This document shows positions 16,065-24,936 of a stretch of 44,982 bases of DNA, in pieces. Both the position numbers and the translations under genes were made by a program. The notes under the pieces are model-generated. The model had not been told where the DNA came from. It saw nothing but the letters and a program-made list of their open reading frames with translations, and searched no databases. This stretch comes from Deltaproteobacteria bacterium. GTDB lineage: Bacteria > Desulfobacterota > Syntrophia > Syntrophales > JAFGHS01. How positions within the stretch are numbered: position 1 is the first letter of the stretch; each line of letters starts with the position of its first letter. Where the stretch lies: NCBI GenBank assembly GCA_016930075.1, contig JAFGHS010000168.1, forward strand, positions 1 to 44,982, in the 5' to 3' direction.

Positions 16065-16108
16065 GAAATTCAAAGGCCATGGGCAGCAGCCGATGGCCTT
16101 TGAATTTC
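16065..16108 (+). terminator. Long hairpin after leuA
   Basis: A perfect 16-base inverted repeat, GAAATTCAAAGGCCAT (16065-16080) and ATGGCCTTTGAATTTC (16093-16108), with a 12-base loop begins 10 bases after the leuA stop. The T tract behind it is poor (TCCGTTTTC), so it may act as a weak terminator or a 3' stabiliser. Its core AAAGGCCATGGGC is the same as in the attenuator before leuA. Confidence 0.65.
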
Positions 16109-16117
16109 TCCGTTTTC

Positions 16118-16198
16118 TGTCATTGCGAGGCACGAAGTGCCGTGGCAATCTCTCCAATTGGATACTTATGAGATTGCTTCGCTTCGCTCGCAATGACA
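16118..16198. repeat. Short dispersed inverted repeat (GTCATTGCGAG type)
   Basis: TGTCATTGCGAG at the left is answered by CTCGCAATGACA at the right, with inner segments GGCAATCTC and GAGATTGC also complementary. This kind of 80-base hairpin element is common between genes in many bacterial genomes. It has no coding capacity and lies between the convergent leuA and selD genes. It differs in sequence from the elements at 102-372. Confidence 0.75.
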
Positions 16199-16256
16199 CA
16201 AGAAGCGTTTTTCAAAGGTCTTGGATCCTTTTTATTCTTACCTTTGCCTTTTTTCC

Positions 16257-17309
16257 TTAATAAATATGGATTTTTCCGGGATGCCGGTCCGTCACTTCTC
16301 CTATGACGGCGGCATCTTTTATCCCGGCGGCATGCATTGTTTCAATCAGCCCTTCGGCCCGGGAAGCCGTTAGGGCGATCAGGAGACCGCCCGCTGTCTG
16401 CGGATCGAAAAGAACATCCACCATCCAGTCCGGCAAATCAGGCGCCTTTTCGATAAGACGCTCACGGTATGAGCGGTTGCGATACAGTCCTCCGGGAACA
16501 ATGCCCGTTTCAATGAATTCCCTGATTTCCGGGAAATAGGGGATAGCTGTGGAATCAATCGTCATGCCCACTGTGCTTCCCTCCACCATTTCGAGGGCAT
16601 GACCGAGAAAGCCGAAGCCGGAAACGTCGGTGCAGGCATGAACATCAGGTGTTTCCACCATCAACTCCGCCGCTTTTTTGTTTAAGGTGGTCATGCAATT
16701 TATGGCGATGTCAACCAGGTTTGCCGGTGCGACACCCCCCTTGACGGCGGTATTGACGATGCCTGTGCCGAGGGGTTTTGTCAGAACGAGTTTGTCGCCT
16801 GCCCGTGCGCCCCGGTTGAAAAGGACTTTTTGAGGATGGATCAGACCGGTCACAGATAAGCCGTATTTGAGTTCGTTGTCTTCCACGCTGTGGCCGCCGA
16901 CCAGGGTCACAGAGGCTTCCCGCATCTTATCCAGACCGCCAAGCAGTATCCGGCGGAGAATGTCCATGTCCATGGTTTTGACGGGAAAACAGACGATATT
17001 CATGGCCGTTAAGGGTTTGCCGCCCATGGCGTAAACGTCGCTTAAGGCATTGACCACGGCGATCTGTCCGAAGGTGTAAGGATCATCAACGATGGGGGTA
17101 AAAAAATCTACGGTCTGGATCACGGCCAGATCGTCGGTCAATCGATAGACCCCGGCGTCCTCATTTCCCTCCATGCCTGCAACCAGGTTTGGATCGGCAA
17201 TAAGCGGCAAACCCTCCAATGCACGGGCCAGATCCTCCGGCCCGATTTTACAGGCTCAACCGGCGCCGTGAACGGTTTCGGTCAGGCGGATCATATCTTT
17301 TTCCGACAT
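16257..17309 (-). CDS. selD: Selenide, water dikinase; selenoprotein (UGA = Sec)
   Basis: A 350-residue SelD when the TGA at 17258-17256 (codon 18) is read as selenocysteine. The N-terminus then reads LTETVHGAG-U-ACKIGPEDLA, the family active-site motif in which the marked residue is Sec or Cys. It continues with the AIRS/PurM-type ATP-binding fold (LTDDLAVIQTVDFFTPIVDD, then ALSDVYAMGGKPL) and the glycine-rich C-terminal half. SelD makes selenophosphate from selenide and ATP, the donor for Sec-tRNA. ATG at 17309 has GGGGA about nine bases upstream. A gene call starting after the UGA would lose the catalytic residue. It is divergent from a LysR regulator. Confidence 0.95.
17224..17244 (-). 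promoter_or_regulatory. Candidate bacterial SECIS hairpin of selD
   Basis: On the minus strand CGGGCC (17244-17239) pairs with GGCCCG (17229-17224) around GGAGGATCT, starting about 11 bases after the UGA with the loop about 17 bases after it. That is within the spacing reported for bacterial SECIS elements, and the loop has the GG expected by SelB. Confidence 0.7.
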
Positions 17310-17453
17310 CTGTTTCTTCCCCATTTCATGAAGTTTGAGCTTATCGTCACTCCGTGTGGAAGAAAACTTATATAAGAATCAGCGCCGTGTCAAATTCATA
17401 ATTTGTGATGATGGGACTTTGATTATGCATTTAAAATATGATAGTTGGAAACC

Positions 17454-18383
17454 ATGAGTTACAAACACTTTAAAAACATCACGATACAGCAACTGGAAAC
17501 CCTCATTGAACTGGTCGAAGCGGGTAGTTTTACCGGCGCCGCCCGCCGCATGCGTCTGTCGCAGCCGACATTGACAAAACACGTTAAGCATCTTGAAGAT
17601 ATGGCCGGCACGCATGTTGTCGTCCGAACGAACGCCGGTATTTCCTTGACGCCGGAAGGCCGCATTCTCTATGACCATGCCCGGAGGATCTGCAGAATCA
17701 GAGACGAGGCCCACGACAAGATACAGATCATGAGAAACCAGGAATCCGGCGCCGTCTTCATCTGTGCAAGCAACATCCCATCGACCTATATATTGCCCCG
17801 GCTCCTCGGCAGATTTAAGAAGCTCCATCCCGAAATTCATCTCCATATCCAGGCCGGCGACAGCGGAGAGGCCCTGGAAAGGGTTTTGACAGGCCAGGCG
17901 GAGATCGGTTTTATCGGTAATGAGACGCACGAAAAAAAACTTCATGTTGAACCGTTGTGGAAAGATAACTTGGTCCTTGCCGCGCAGGCGGGCTGCGGGC
18001 CGGCAACAGCGGGGGCTCTCACGCCTGAAGAACTGGCGACTTTGCCTTTCATCATCCGCGAGCGGGGGTCGGGAACCAGAGAAACCCTGGAGCATTATCT
18101 CCAGGGCCGGACCGGCAAAAGCCTTGCCGATTTCAACATCGTTTCGGAAATGGGAAGCACGGAAGCCATAAAAGAAGCGATTATCGCCGGTGTCGGCATG
18201 TCCATCATATCCGATCAGGCCGTCGAGCGGGAACGTGGACAGGGTATCATTTCCGTCATTCCTATCGACCATTTTTCTATAGAAAGAAAATTTTACTTGA
18301 TTTATAAGAAGCAACTTAACTTAATGGCCTATCACCGCCGTTTTCTCAGTTTTGTAAGAAGTACGAAGACCATAGACCGATAA
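17454..18383 (+). CDS. Selenium-metabolism-associated LysR-family regulator
   Basis: A 309-residue LysR-type regulator: N-terminal winged helix (ITIQQLETLIELVEAGSFTGAARRM, then LSQPTLTKHVKHLED) and a periplasmic-binding-protein-like effector domain from about residue 90. A distinct LysR group is found next to selD and other selenium genes in anaerobes; the divergent arrangement with selD fits it. The effector is unknown, possibly a selenium or sulfur species. ATG at 17454 is favoured over an upstream TTG; the ribosome binding site (GGAAA) is weak. The 144-base spacer should hold both promoters and the operator. Confidence 0.8.
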   Translation: MSYKHFKNITIQQLETLIELVEAGSFTGAARRMRLSQPTLTKHVKHLEDMAGTHVVVRTNAGISLTPEGRILYDHARRICRIRDEAHDKIQIMRNQESGAVFICASNIPSTYILPRLLGRFKKLHPEIHLHIQAGDSGEALERVLTGQAEIGFIGNETHEKKLHVEPLWKDNLVLAAQAGCGPATAGALTPEELATLPFIIRERGSGTRETLEHYLQGRTGKSLADFNIVSEMGSTEAIKEAIIAGVGMSIISDQAVERERGQGIISVIPIDHFSIERKFYLIYKKQLNLMAYHRRFLSFVRSTKTIDR

Positions 18384-18434
18384 AAACAGGCGATGGGTTA
18401 TGGGCGATCGCAGACAGGTTAAAGGTGACGAATA

Positions 18435-19820
18435 ATGGGTATCCGATATTACAGTACAAATCGAAATCTGGCCTCTGTGGCGGGGCTTGTTCCGTTTACA
18501 GGAACCGTATCGTTTAAAGAAGCGCTGCTCCAGGGGCAGGCGCCGGACGAGGGGCTGTTTATGCCCGGATCCATTCCCTCTTTGAGCCTTGATGCCGTCA
18601 TGGCCCTCAAGGGGGCGCCCTATCGGGCGGCGGCCTCATTGGTGGCCGGGGCTTTTCTTTCCGGGGAAATAGATACTCCGGTGTTGGAGGGGATTGTTGC
18701 GGATGCCTACAATTTCCCCGTGCCGATTGAAAGGGCGGCGGGTCGCTTGTTTATTCTGCGTCTTGATCAGGGACCGACAGCGTCTTTCAAGGATTTTGCC
18801 GCCCGCATGATGGCCCGCCTGATGAATACCTTCCGGACCCGCGGCGAGCGGCTCAACGTCCTGGTTGCGACATCGGGAGACACGGGAAGCGCCGTCGGCG
18901 AGGCCTTTAAAGGCATCGGCGGCATCGATGTTCATATCCTGTATCCCCGGACGGAAGTCAGCGATATGCAGAAGAAGCAGTTGGATACCATCGGCGATAA
19001 CGTCCGGGCCATCTCCGTTTCCGGTAAGTTCGATGATTGCCAGAATCTCGTGAAACAGGCATTTTCCGATCCCGGTCTGGCGAAATTCAACCTGACATCG
19101 GCTAATTCCATCAATTTCGGCCGCATTCTTCCTCAGATGATGTATTATATCTATTGTTATGCCCAGATTGCCGAAGGGGGCGAGGAAATGGTTTTTTGCG
19201 TTCCATCGGGCAATTTCGGCGACGCCCTGGGCTGCGAATTTGCCCGGCGAGTGGGACTGCCCGTAAAACGGCTGTTGATGCCGACCAACGACAATGATGA
19301 ATTCCCGCGATTTTTGGAAACGGGAGTCTATCGGAAGGTATCCCCGTCCCGGAACAGCATATCCAATGCCATGAATGTGGGCAATCCGAGCAACCTGGCC
19401 CGCTTCTTTGACCTTTACGGCGGCACGGTGGATCGAACCGGAAACGTCCACAAAATGCCCGATCTGGCGGAAATGCGGCGGCGCATCTATTCCGTCAGCG
19501 TTTCCGATGATGAAACGCGGGAAACCATCAGGCGCGTCTATCGGAAATACGGCATTATCCTGGAGCCCCACGGCGCCGTGGGCTGGTGCGGGTTGGAAAG
19601 TTACCTGGCGCAAACGGGGGATCAGGCGCCCTGCGTGTGTCTGGAGACGGCCCACCCGGCTAAGTTTCCCGAGGAGATAAAGGGCCTTCTTAATGTTGCC
19701 CCGTCATTGCCGGAGAGCATGAAAGATCTGGATCAACGGTCGGGAGAACCCTATGAGCTGCCGTCGGATTATCCGGAATTTAAGGATTTTCTTCAGACTC
19801 ATTTACGGACTGATGAATAA
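18435..19820 (+). CDS. thrC: Threonine synthase
   Basis: A 461-residue PLP enzyme of the long ThrC type, which converts O-phosphohomoserine to threonine. Visible are the PLP lysine in DQGPTASFKDFAARMM, the phosphate-binding VATSGDTGSAVGEAF, and the later FCVPSGNFGDALGCEFARR. The length agrees with bacterial ThrC of the E. coli/yeast type. AAGGTGA is seven bases before the ATG. It follows the LysR gene by 51 bases on the same strand and may share its transcript, although no link between them is obvious. Confidence 0.92.
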   Translation: MGIRYYSTNRNLASVAGLVPFTGTVSFKEALLQGQAPDEGLFMPGSIPSLSLDAVMALKGAPYRAAASLVAGAFLSGEIDTPVLEGIVADAYNFPVPIERAAGRLFILRLDQGPTASFKDFAARMMARLMNTFRTRGERLNVLVATSGDTGSAVGEAFKGIGGIDVHILYPRTEVSDMQKKQLDTIGDNVRAISVSGKFDDCQNLVKQAFSDPGLAKFNLTSANSINFGRILPQMMYYIYCYAQIAEGGEEMVFCVPSGNFGDALGCEFARRVGLPVKRLLMPTNDNDEFPRFLETGVYRKVSPSRNSISNAMNVGNPSNLARFFDLYGGTVDRTGNVHKMPDLAEMRRRIYSVSVSDDETRETIRRVYRKYGIILEPHGAVGWCGLESYLAQTGDQAPCVCLETAHPAKFPEEIKGLLNVAPSLPESMKDLDQRSGEPYELPSDYPEFKDFLQTHLRTDE

Positions 19821-19869
19821 ATCGTAAGAAAACAAGACGTGAAAAAATTGAGCGGCCGTTTCCCCGGCG

Positions 19870-21945
19870 TCATATCTGGTAGCTGTTCTTGCCTTTTCCC
19901 TTGGCCTGATACATGGCAATGTCTGCGTGTCTGATCATGGTATCGGCGTCATGCCCGTGCTCCGGGAAGACGGCGATGCCGATGCTCGGCGTCATATAGA
20001 TGATATGCCTCTCCAGAATGAATTGTTTTTCAAAGGCGCGCAGTATTTTTACCGCAATAAGCTCCGCGTCGCCGATATCCTTTATTTCCGGCAACAACAG
20101 CATAAATTCGTCGCCTCCCATCCTGGCCGCCGTATCGCTTTGACGCAGGATGCCGCGGAGAAGATCGGCAATTTCCTGGAGGAGAAGATCGCCGATATGG
20201 TGTCCGTAGGAATCATTGACGGCTTTGAATCCGTCAAGGTCGATTTCCATGACGGCCAACAGTTGTTTTTTCCTTTTCGCCGCTTCCATAGCCAGTTTGA
20301 ACCGGTCGAAAAACAGCAGACGATTGGGCAGGCCTGTCAGAAAATCATGATAAGCCAACTGTTTGATAATGGTTTCATGGTTCTTTCGCTCCGTGACATC
20401 GCGGACAAGACCCCTGAAGCCGATGGGCTCGCCTTTTGCGTTTTTGATCAGGGAAATGGTTTCTTCAATATTTCGGATAAATCCGTCCTTCTTTGAAAGT
20501 TTCCACTCGATGCCGCTTGCCGGTTTCCCGGACCTGAATATATCGGTAAAGATCGCCAGCAGTCTGTCGGTGCTTTCCTTGTCCGAATAATTCGTAAAAT
20601 GGCTTGAAAACCATTCATCACGGTTATAGCCCAGGATTTTGAGATAGGCGTCGTTGCAGAAGAGGGGGGCGCCCGACAAATCGATTTCGTAATAGCCGTC
20701 CTGAATGTTTTCGATGATGCTGCGGTAGCGTTCCTCGCTTCTTCTCAATTCTTCCGCCATACTGTCACGTTCCGTCACATCGTTGATGATCCCCCGGAAA
20801 CCCGTTTTTTTGCCCTTTGCGTCTCTTATCAGCGACACAGAGACATTCAGGTTGATATGTCTTCCGTCGCTTGCGACGGCCTCTATGACGATTCCTGTCG
20901 CGGGTTTTTCCATCTGATAAACGATGTTGAAGGCCTGAAAAACCCTTTTTGCACTCTCTTCCGTCATGAACTTGCTGTATGGAACGCCGATGGGCAGATA
21001 CCCAAGAATTTTTTCGGCGTAATTATTGAAAAAAGTAAAAATGCCGTTATTATCAACTTCGTAATACCCTTCTTCGATATTCTCAATGATGCTGCGGTAT
21101 CTCTCTTCGCTTGCCCGTATATTTTCCAGCATCATTTTATTTTCCGTTACGTCTCTCGATATTCCCCGAAAACCGACGACATTGCCCTGGGAATCCTTTA
21201 TGGGGGATATGGATATTTCCAGATTCCGGATTCCGCTGTCCGCAGCAAAGCTGACTTCAACGCCGGTTTTGGGTTTTCCCGTTTCGTAAACTTCATAGAA
21301 GATGGGTATGACCCTGTTGATATCATCGGCGTTTGTGAATTCGCTGGAATTGCGGCTGACCAATGTAAAATTGGGGGAACCGGTCATATTTCTCTTTGCC
21401 GCTTCGTTCAGATAGGTATAATTGCCGAGCAGGTCCATTTCGTAATAGGGATCGATGATATTTTCAAGAAGGTCATGCGTTTTTTCCTCGATCAACCGCA
21501 AGGCGGTTTCCATATTTTTGCGGTCGGTTATTTCTTTTTCGATGACGCTGACGGACGTTATATCTTTTTCGGGACCGAGGGCTTTGACAGGGCTGAGTGT
21601 TTGCAGAAAACACCGTTCGTCTTGACCGGTGCTGTATTCGTACTGTAAAGACATGCCCGTTTCGAATACCTTTTCAATATTATTCTGAAACTCACGGCTG
21701 GTTTCGGGTGAATGAAATTCGCTGTAATATTTGCCCCGTATCTTACTGGCCGTAAGACCGAGCGCTGAATTGTGCGACTGATTTGACAAGAGGTACCGGC
21801 CTTTCCGATCGACGAGGAAGATGGAATCGTTCGTTGATTCGACGATCGTCCGGCAGGCCTCAAGGATTCGTCCTCCTCGGCGGGCATTGTCCTCCAGCTT
21901 GCTGATTTTGATCTCTAATTCTTCATAGGACGGTTTTTTACTCAC
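19870..21945 (-). CDS. Diguanylate cyclase with four PAS domains
   Basis: A cytoplasmic protein of about 691 residues: a short coiled coil, four PAS/PAC units (roughly residues 25-145, 150-270, 275-395, 400-525) and a GGDEF domain. The cyclase signature ARMGGDEFMLLLPE is intact, and RQSD lies five residues before it, the inhibitory I-site for c-di-GMP. There is no EAL domain and no transmembrane helix, so it should make c-di-GMP in response to a soluble PAS signal (ligand, redox or gas). PAS units 2-4 are clearly duplicated copies (each has a NI..GYYE..  type start and GFRG near the end). GTG at 21945 is my start; an upstream TTG at 21960 is possible. Confidence 0.88.
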   Translation of the reverse strand: MSKKPSYEELEIKISKLEDNARRGGRILEACRTIVESTNDSIFLVDRKGRYLLSNQSHNSALGLTASKIRGKYYSEFHSPETSREFQNNIEKVFETGMSLQYEYSTGQDERCFLQTLSPVKALGPEKDITSVSVIEKEITDRKNMETALRLIEEKTHDLLENIIDPYYEMDLLGNYTYLNEAAKRNMTGSPNFTLVSRNSSEFTNADDINRVIPIFYEVYETGKPKTGVEVSFAADSGIRNLEISISPIKDSQGNVVGFRGISRDVTENKMMLENIRASEERYRSIIENIEEGYYEVDNNGIFTFFNNYAEKILGYLPIGVPYSKFMTEESAKRVFQAFNIVYQMEKPATGIVIEAVASDGRHINLNVSVSLIRDAKGKKTGFRGIINDVTERDSMAEELRRSEERYRSIIENIQDGYYEIDLSGAPLFCNDAYLKILGYNRDEWFSSHFTNYSDKESTDRLLAIFTDIFRSGKPASGIEWKLSKKDGFIRNIEETISLIKNAKGEPIGFRGLVRDVTERKNHETIIKQLAYHDFLTGLPNRLLFFDRFKLAMEAAKRKKQLLAVMEIDLDGFKAVNDSYGHHIGDLLLQEIADLLRGILRQSDTAARMGGDEFMLLLPEIKDIGDAELIAVKILRAFEKQFILERHIIYMTPSIGIAVFPEHGHDADTMIRHADIAMYQAKGKGKNSYQI

Positions 21946-22405
21946 GAATTGCAACCCCAATCGCGTGACCTGCTTGTCTTTGTTGATTTATAATCCTTGT
22001 GTTGTGCAAGCAGGATTGCATCCAAAAAGGATGGTCTCGTAAAAAATTGTCATACCGGCAAAATCACGGCGCCGGCATTGATACAAACGCATCATGTCTT
22101 CACAAACCGGACTTTGCCGGTATCGTGTTGCAGGCTGATTTATTAGTTTTTTAAGGGGGTATTGAGGCTGACCGGCGCGGATTATGATAAAAAATATCAG
22201 GTCTGTCAAGGTAAAAATAATGGTTCCCGTAGAAAAAGACATCAGCATGGAAGGACCTTTCTATCGGAATAGCGGATGGCGGATATAATTTTGTAAGACG
22301 CCGGTTTTTCCCTTGACCTGGGAAGTTCATTTCAATATATCTCACAGGTGTGTCATAAAAAGAGTGAGAGAGAACATAAAACCATTACAGGGATTTCCAA
22401 ATTAG
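21946..22405. other. Intergenic region with an inverted-repeat relic
   Basis: No gene is recognised. CTCGTAAAAAA at 22036, like the ends of the elements at 102 and 254, is followed by ATACCGGCAAA (22052-22062) and its perfect inverse TTTGCCGGTAT (22113-22123), giving a 72-base hairpin element. The right-hand part is A/T rich and probably carries the promoter of the Nudix gene. Confidence 0.5.
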
Positions 22406-22918
22406 ATGCATCGCATTGAAACATACCGCTTCTGTCCCCGGTGCGGCGGACCGCTGGAACTCAAGCTGATTAAGGCGGGGGAGCCGCAGCGCCTTGTCTG
22501 TTCCCAATGTGGTTATGTTTTTTATCTCGATCCCAAAATAGCCGCCTGCACCATTACGGAGGTTGCCGGTCGCATTGTCATGCTGAAGAGGGCCATTCCT
22601 CCCGGTGTTGGCCTGTGGGTCATCCCCGGCGGCTTTGTCGATGTGGGGGAAACGGTGGAAGAGGCTGCCCGGCGTGAGACATGGGAAGAGGTGGGCCTGA
22701 AAGTCGATATCGGGCCTCTCGTCGGCGTTTATTCCTATCCCGGAAGTTCCGTCGCCATCGTCGTCTATCATGCGAAGCTGCTGGAAGGCGTTCCCGAAGC
22801 CCTCGATGAATCGCTGGAAGTCGGTTTGTTTTTACCGGAAGACATCCCCTGGCTTGAGATCGCTTTCAGGAGCAGCGAAGACGCCCTGCAAGATTATCTG
22901 GAAAAGTTCAGGAAGTAA
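22406..22918 (+). CDS. Nudix hydrolase with N-terminal zinc ribbon
   Basis: A 170-residue protein. Cys10, Cys13, Cys32 and Cys35 (CPRC ... CSQC) form a zinc ribbon like that of NudC-type NADH pyrophosphatases. The Nudix box is complete (GGFVDVGETVEEAARRETWEEVGL, about residues 73-95, with the metal-binding REXXEE as RETWEE). Enzymes of this build hydrolyse nucleoside diphosphates linked to another moiety. It is shorter than true NudC and lacks its SQPWPFPxS motif as far as I can see, so NAD specificity should not be assumed. No good ribosome binding site is visible. The gene stands alone. Confidence 0.85.
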   Translation: MHRIETYRFCPRCGGPLELKLIKAGEPQRLVCSQCGYVFYLDPKIAACTITEVAGRIVMLKRAIPPGVGLWVIPGGFVDVGETVEEAARRETWEEVGLKVDIGPLVGVYSYPGSSVAIVVYHAKLLEGVPEALDESLEVGLFLPEDIPWLEIAFRSSEDALQDYLEKFRK

Positions 22919-23179
22919 GCGCCGTTTCATCGCCCGGATATTGAACGACCATGCATCCGGCGTGTCAGGCGGGATTTTACGTCAATATCCGGAGTTCCCT
23001 GCCGTTGGTATTTGAGATGGCGCGTGTTGGGCGATGGGGCCTTTTTGAAATCGCCGGCCAATGACGGCAAGTCTGGCAGCACCATTCCGCAACAAATCAG
23101 GAACCATCTTTCTTCGTTATCTAGAAAACGAATCCGGAAGAAAGCATACCCGCTTGTACATGGTCAAGACGAATAATCG

Positions 23180-24838
23180 CTATCGGGTCATGGTGAGTTT
23201 CTGCTGTTCTTTCGGGACGTACCATTTGATGAAATTGTGGCCTATGCCGAGAGGGGCGACTTCGATGCCCCGGATGCGGCCGTGAATGATGGGGAGGGCA
23301 TCGGGGACAAACAGGAAGGTGTAGGGCTGCTCCTCGGCGAGGATTTCCTGCACGCGGTCGTAATATTTTTTTCGCTGACGCTGATCGAAGGTGCTGCGTC
23401 CTTTTTCGATCAGATCGTCCACTTCCCGGTTTTTGTAGGAGATGAAATTCAACTCGCCGGGGCCGGTCTTGCTTGAGTGCCAGACATCATAAATGTCCGG
23501 GTCGAGCGGCACTGTCCAACCTAAAATGGTGGCGTCGAATTTCTTTTTGTTGATGAAATCGTTGACGAAGGCCGCCCATTCGAGGACGCGGATTTTTACT
23601 TTGATCCCTGCATCGGCGAGGCGCTTCTGGATGATCTCGGCGCACTTGCCGCGCACCTCGTTGCCCTGATTCGTGATGATTTCAAATTCAAAAGGACGTC
23701 CGTTTTTATCGAGGACGCCGTCGCCGTCCGTGTCTTTCCATCCTGCCTCGGCAAGGAGGGCCTTTGCTTTCTGCGGATCGTGGGGATACTTTTTCACATC
23801 GGGGTTATAGGCCCAGGTTCCCGGTTTGTAAGGCCCTGTGGCTTCCTCGCCGAGGCCCAGAAGAACGCCCTGGATCATCTCTTCTTTATTGATGGCGCAG
23901 GAGATGGCCTGGCGCACCCTTTGATCTGCAAAAAGCGGGTTTTTCAAGTTGTATCCCAGATAGACGTAAGAAAAGGACAGGTAGCGGTACTTGTTGTAGT
24001 TGTTGCGGAACAGAGGCGTTTCGGTCTGACGGGTGTATTGCAGGGGCGTCAGGTTCATGCGGTCGATGCCGCCGGCGCGCAATTCGAGGAACATGGTGGC
24101 CATATCGGGGATAATCCGCATGATATAGCCGTCGATGTATGGGCGGCCTTCAAAATAGTCGGGGTTGGAGGCAAGGACGATCTTTTGGCCTGTGACCCAT
24201 TCCTTGAAAAGGTAAGGGCCTGTACCGACTGGATTGCGAGAAAGTGGCGAGGTGGTGATGTCTTTTCCCGCCAGCAGATGTCTGGGCATAATTGCGCTGC
24301 CCCAGCTCATGAGGGCGGGCGCGAAGGGTTTGTCGTATGTGACCCGGAATGTGTGCAGGTCTAAAACCTCCGCCTTTTTGACCTTGAGAAAGTCGCCCGC
24401 ATAGGCTGTGGGTGTTTTGGGATCGATGGTCACCTGATAAGTGTACAGGATATCATCGGCGGTAAAGGGTTTCCCATCCTGCCATTTGACGCCCTTGCGC
24501 AAATGAAAGGTGATGACAAGACCGTTTGGAGAAATGTCCCAGGATTCGGCAAGGTCGCCTGTGATCTTCATATCCTTATCGTATTTCACAAGGCCGTTGT
24601 AGATCATGGACGCCACGGAATGAGACGTGCTGTCGGAGGACAGAATGGGGATCAGATTGCTCGCGTCGCCGATGGACCCCTCAACCATAATATCGCCGTA
24701 GGCGGGTGTGCCGGCCCCTTTTTGAGCTGCGCCTTGATCTGTGGCGTTTTCTTTTGTACATCCGAAAAGAGCAAGGGCGATGATTATTGCCGAAAGGATT
24801 ATCTGCATCGCGGGTCTCTTCGAGGGGGTGTGCATCAT
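23180..24838 (-). CDS. Peptide/nickel-type ABC substrate-binding lipoprotein
   Basis: A 552-residue extracytoplasmic solute-binding protein of family 5 (DppA/OppA/NikA type). It opens with a lipoprotein signal (IIIALALFGC, Cys near residue 27), then the family pattern AESWDISPNGLVITFHLRKGVKWQDGKPFTADDI and later NPVGTGPYLFKEW. Such proteins deliver peptides, nickel chelates or other solutes to a permease. No permease or ATPase gene is next to it, so it is an orphan in this window. An alternative start at the internal Met (residue 11) would still include the lipobox. The 261 bases between this gene and the Nudix gene hold nothing recognisable. Confidence 0.88.
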   Translation of the reverse strand: MMHTPSKRPAMQIILSAIIIALALFGCTKENATDQGAAQKGAGTPAYGDIMVEGSIGDASNLIPILSSDSTSHSVASMIYNGLVKYDKDMKITGDLAESWDISPNGLVITFHLRKGVKWQDGKPFTADDILYTYQVTIDPKTPTAYAGDFLKVKKAEVLDLHTFRVTYDKPFAPALMSWGSAIMPRHLLAGKDITTSPLSRNPVGTGPYLFKEWVTGQKIVLASNPDYFEGRPYIDGYIMRIIPDMATMFLELRAGGIDRMNLTPLQYTRQTETPLFRNNYNKYRYLSFSYVYLGYNLKNPLFADQRVRQAISCAINKEEMIQGVLLGLGEEATGPYKPGTWAYNPDVKKYPHDPQKAKALLAEAGWKDTDGDGVLDKNGRPFEFEIITNQGNEVRGKCAEIIQKRLADAGIKVKIRVLEWAAFVNDFINKKKFDATILGWTVPLDPDIYDVWHSSKTGPGELNFISYKNREVDDLIEKGRSTFDQRQRKKYYDRVQEILAEEQPYTFLFVPDALPIIHGRIRGIEVAPLGIGHNFIKWYVPKEQQKLTMTR

Positions 24839-24936
24839 CGTTGTGCTTGTAGTTCCTTATATTTTTTAGTAGTATAAATCATCGGAGCGTGATGTTCAAG
24901 TTTTCCTTATAACAGCAGGGCAACAACGGGTTCGAC

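Noticed and set aside
16257-17219. Short SelD starting after the UGA
   Set aside because: It would lack the catalytic Sec/Cys and Lys of SelD; the upstream motif is perfectly conserved in frame.
18636-19655. Long minus-strand open frame (339 codons) inside thrC
   Set aside because: Antisense shadow of a clear threonine synthase.
23061-23285. 74-codon plus-strand open frame after the Nudix gene
   Set aside because: Its 3' part is antisense to the substrate-binding protein gene, with no ribosome binding site and no recognisable sequence.
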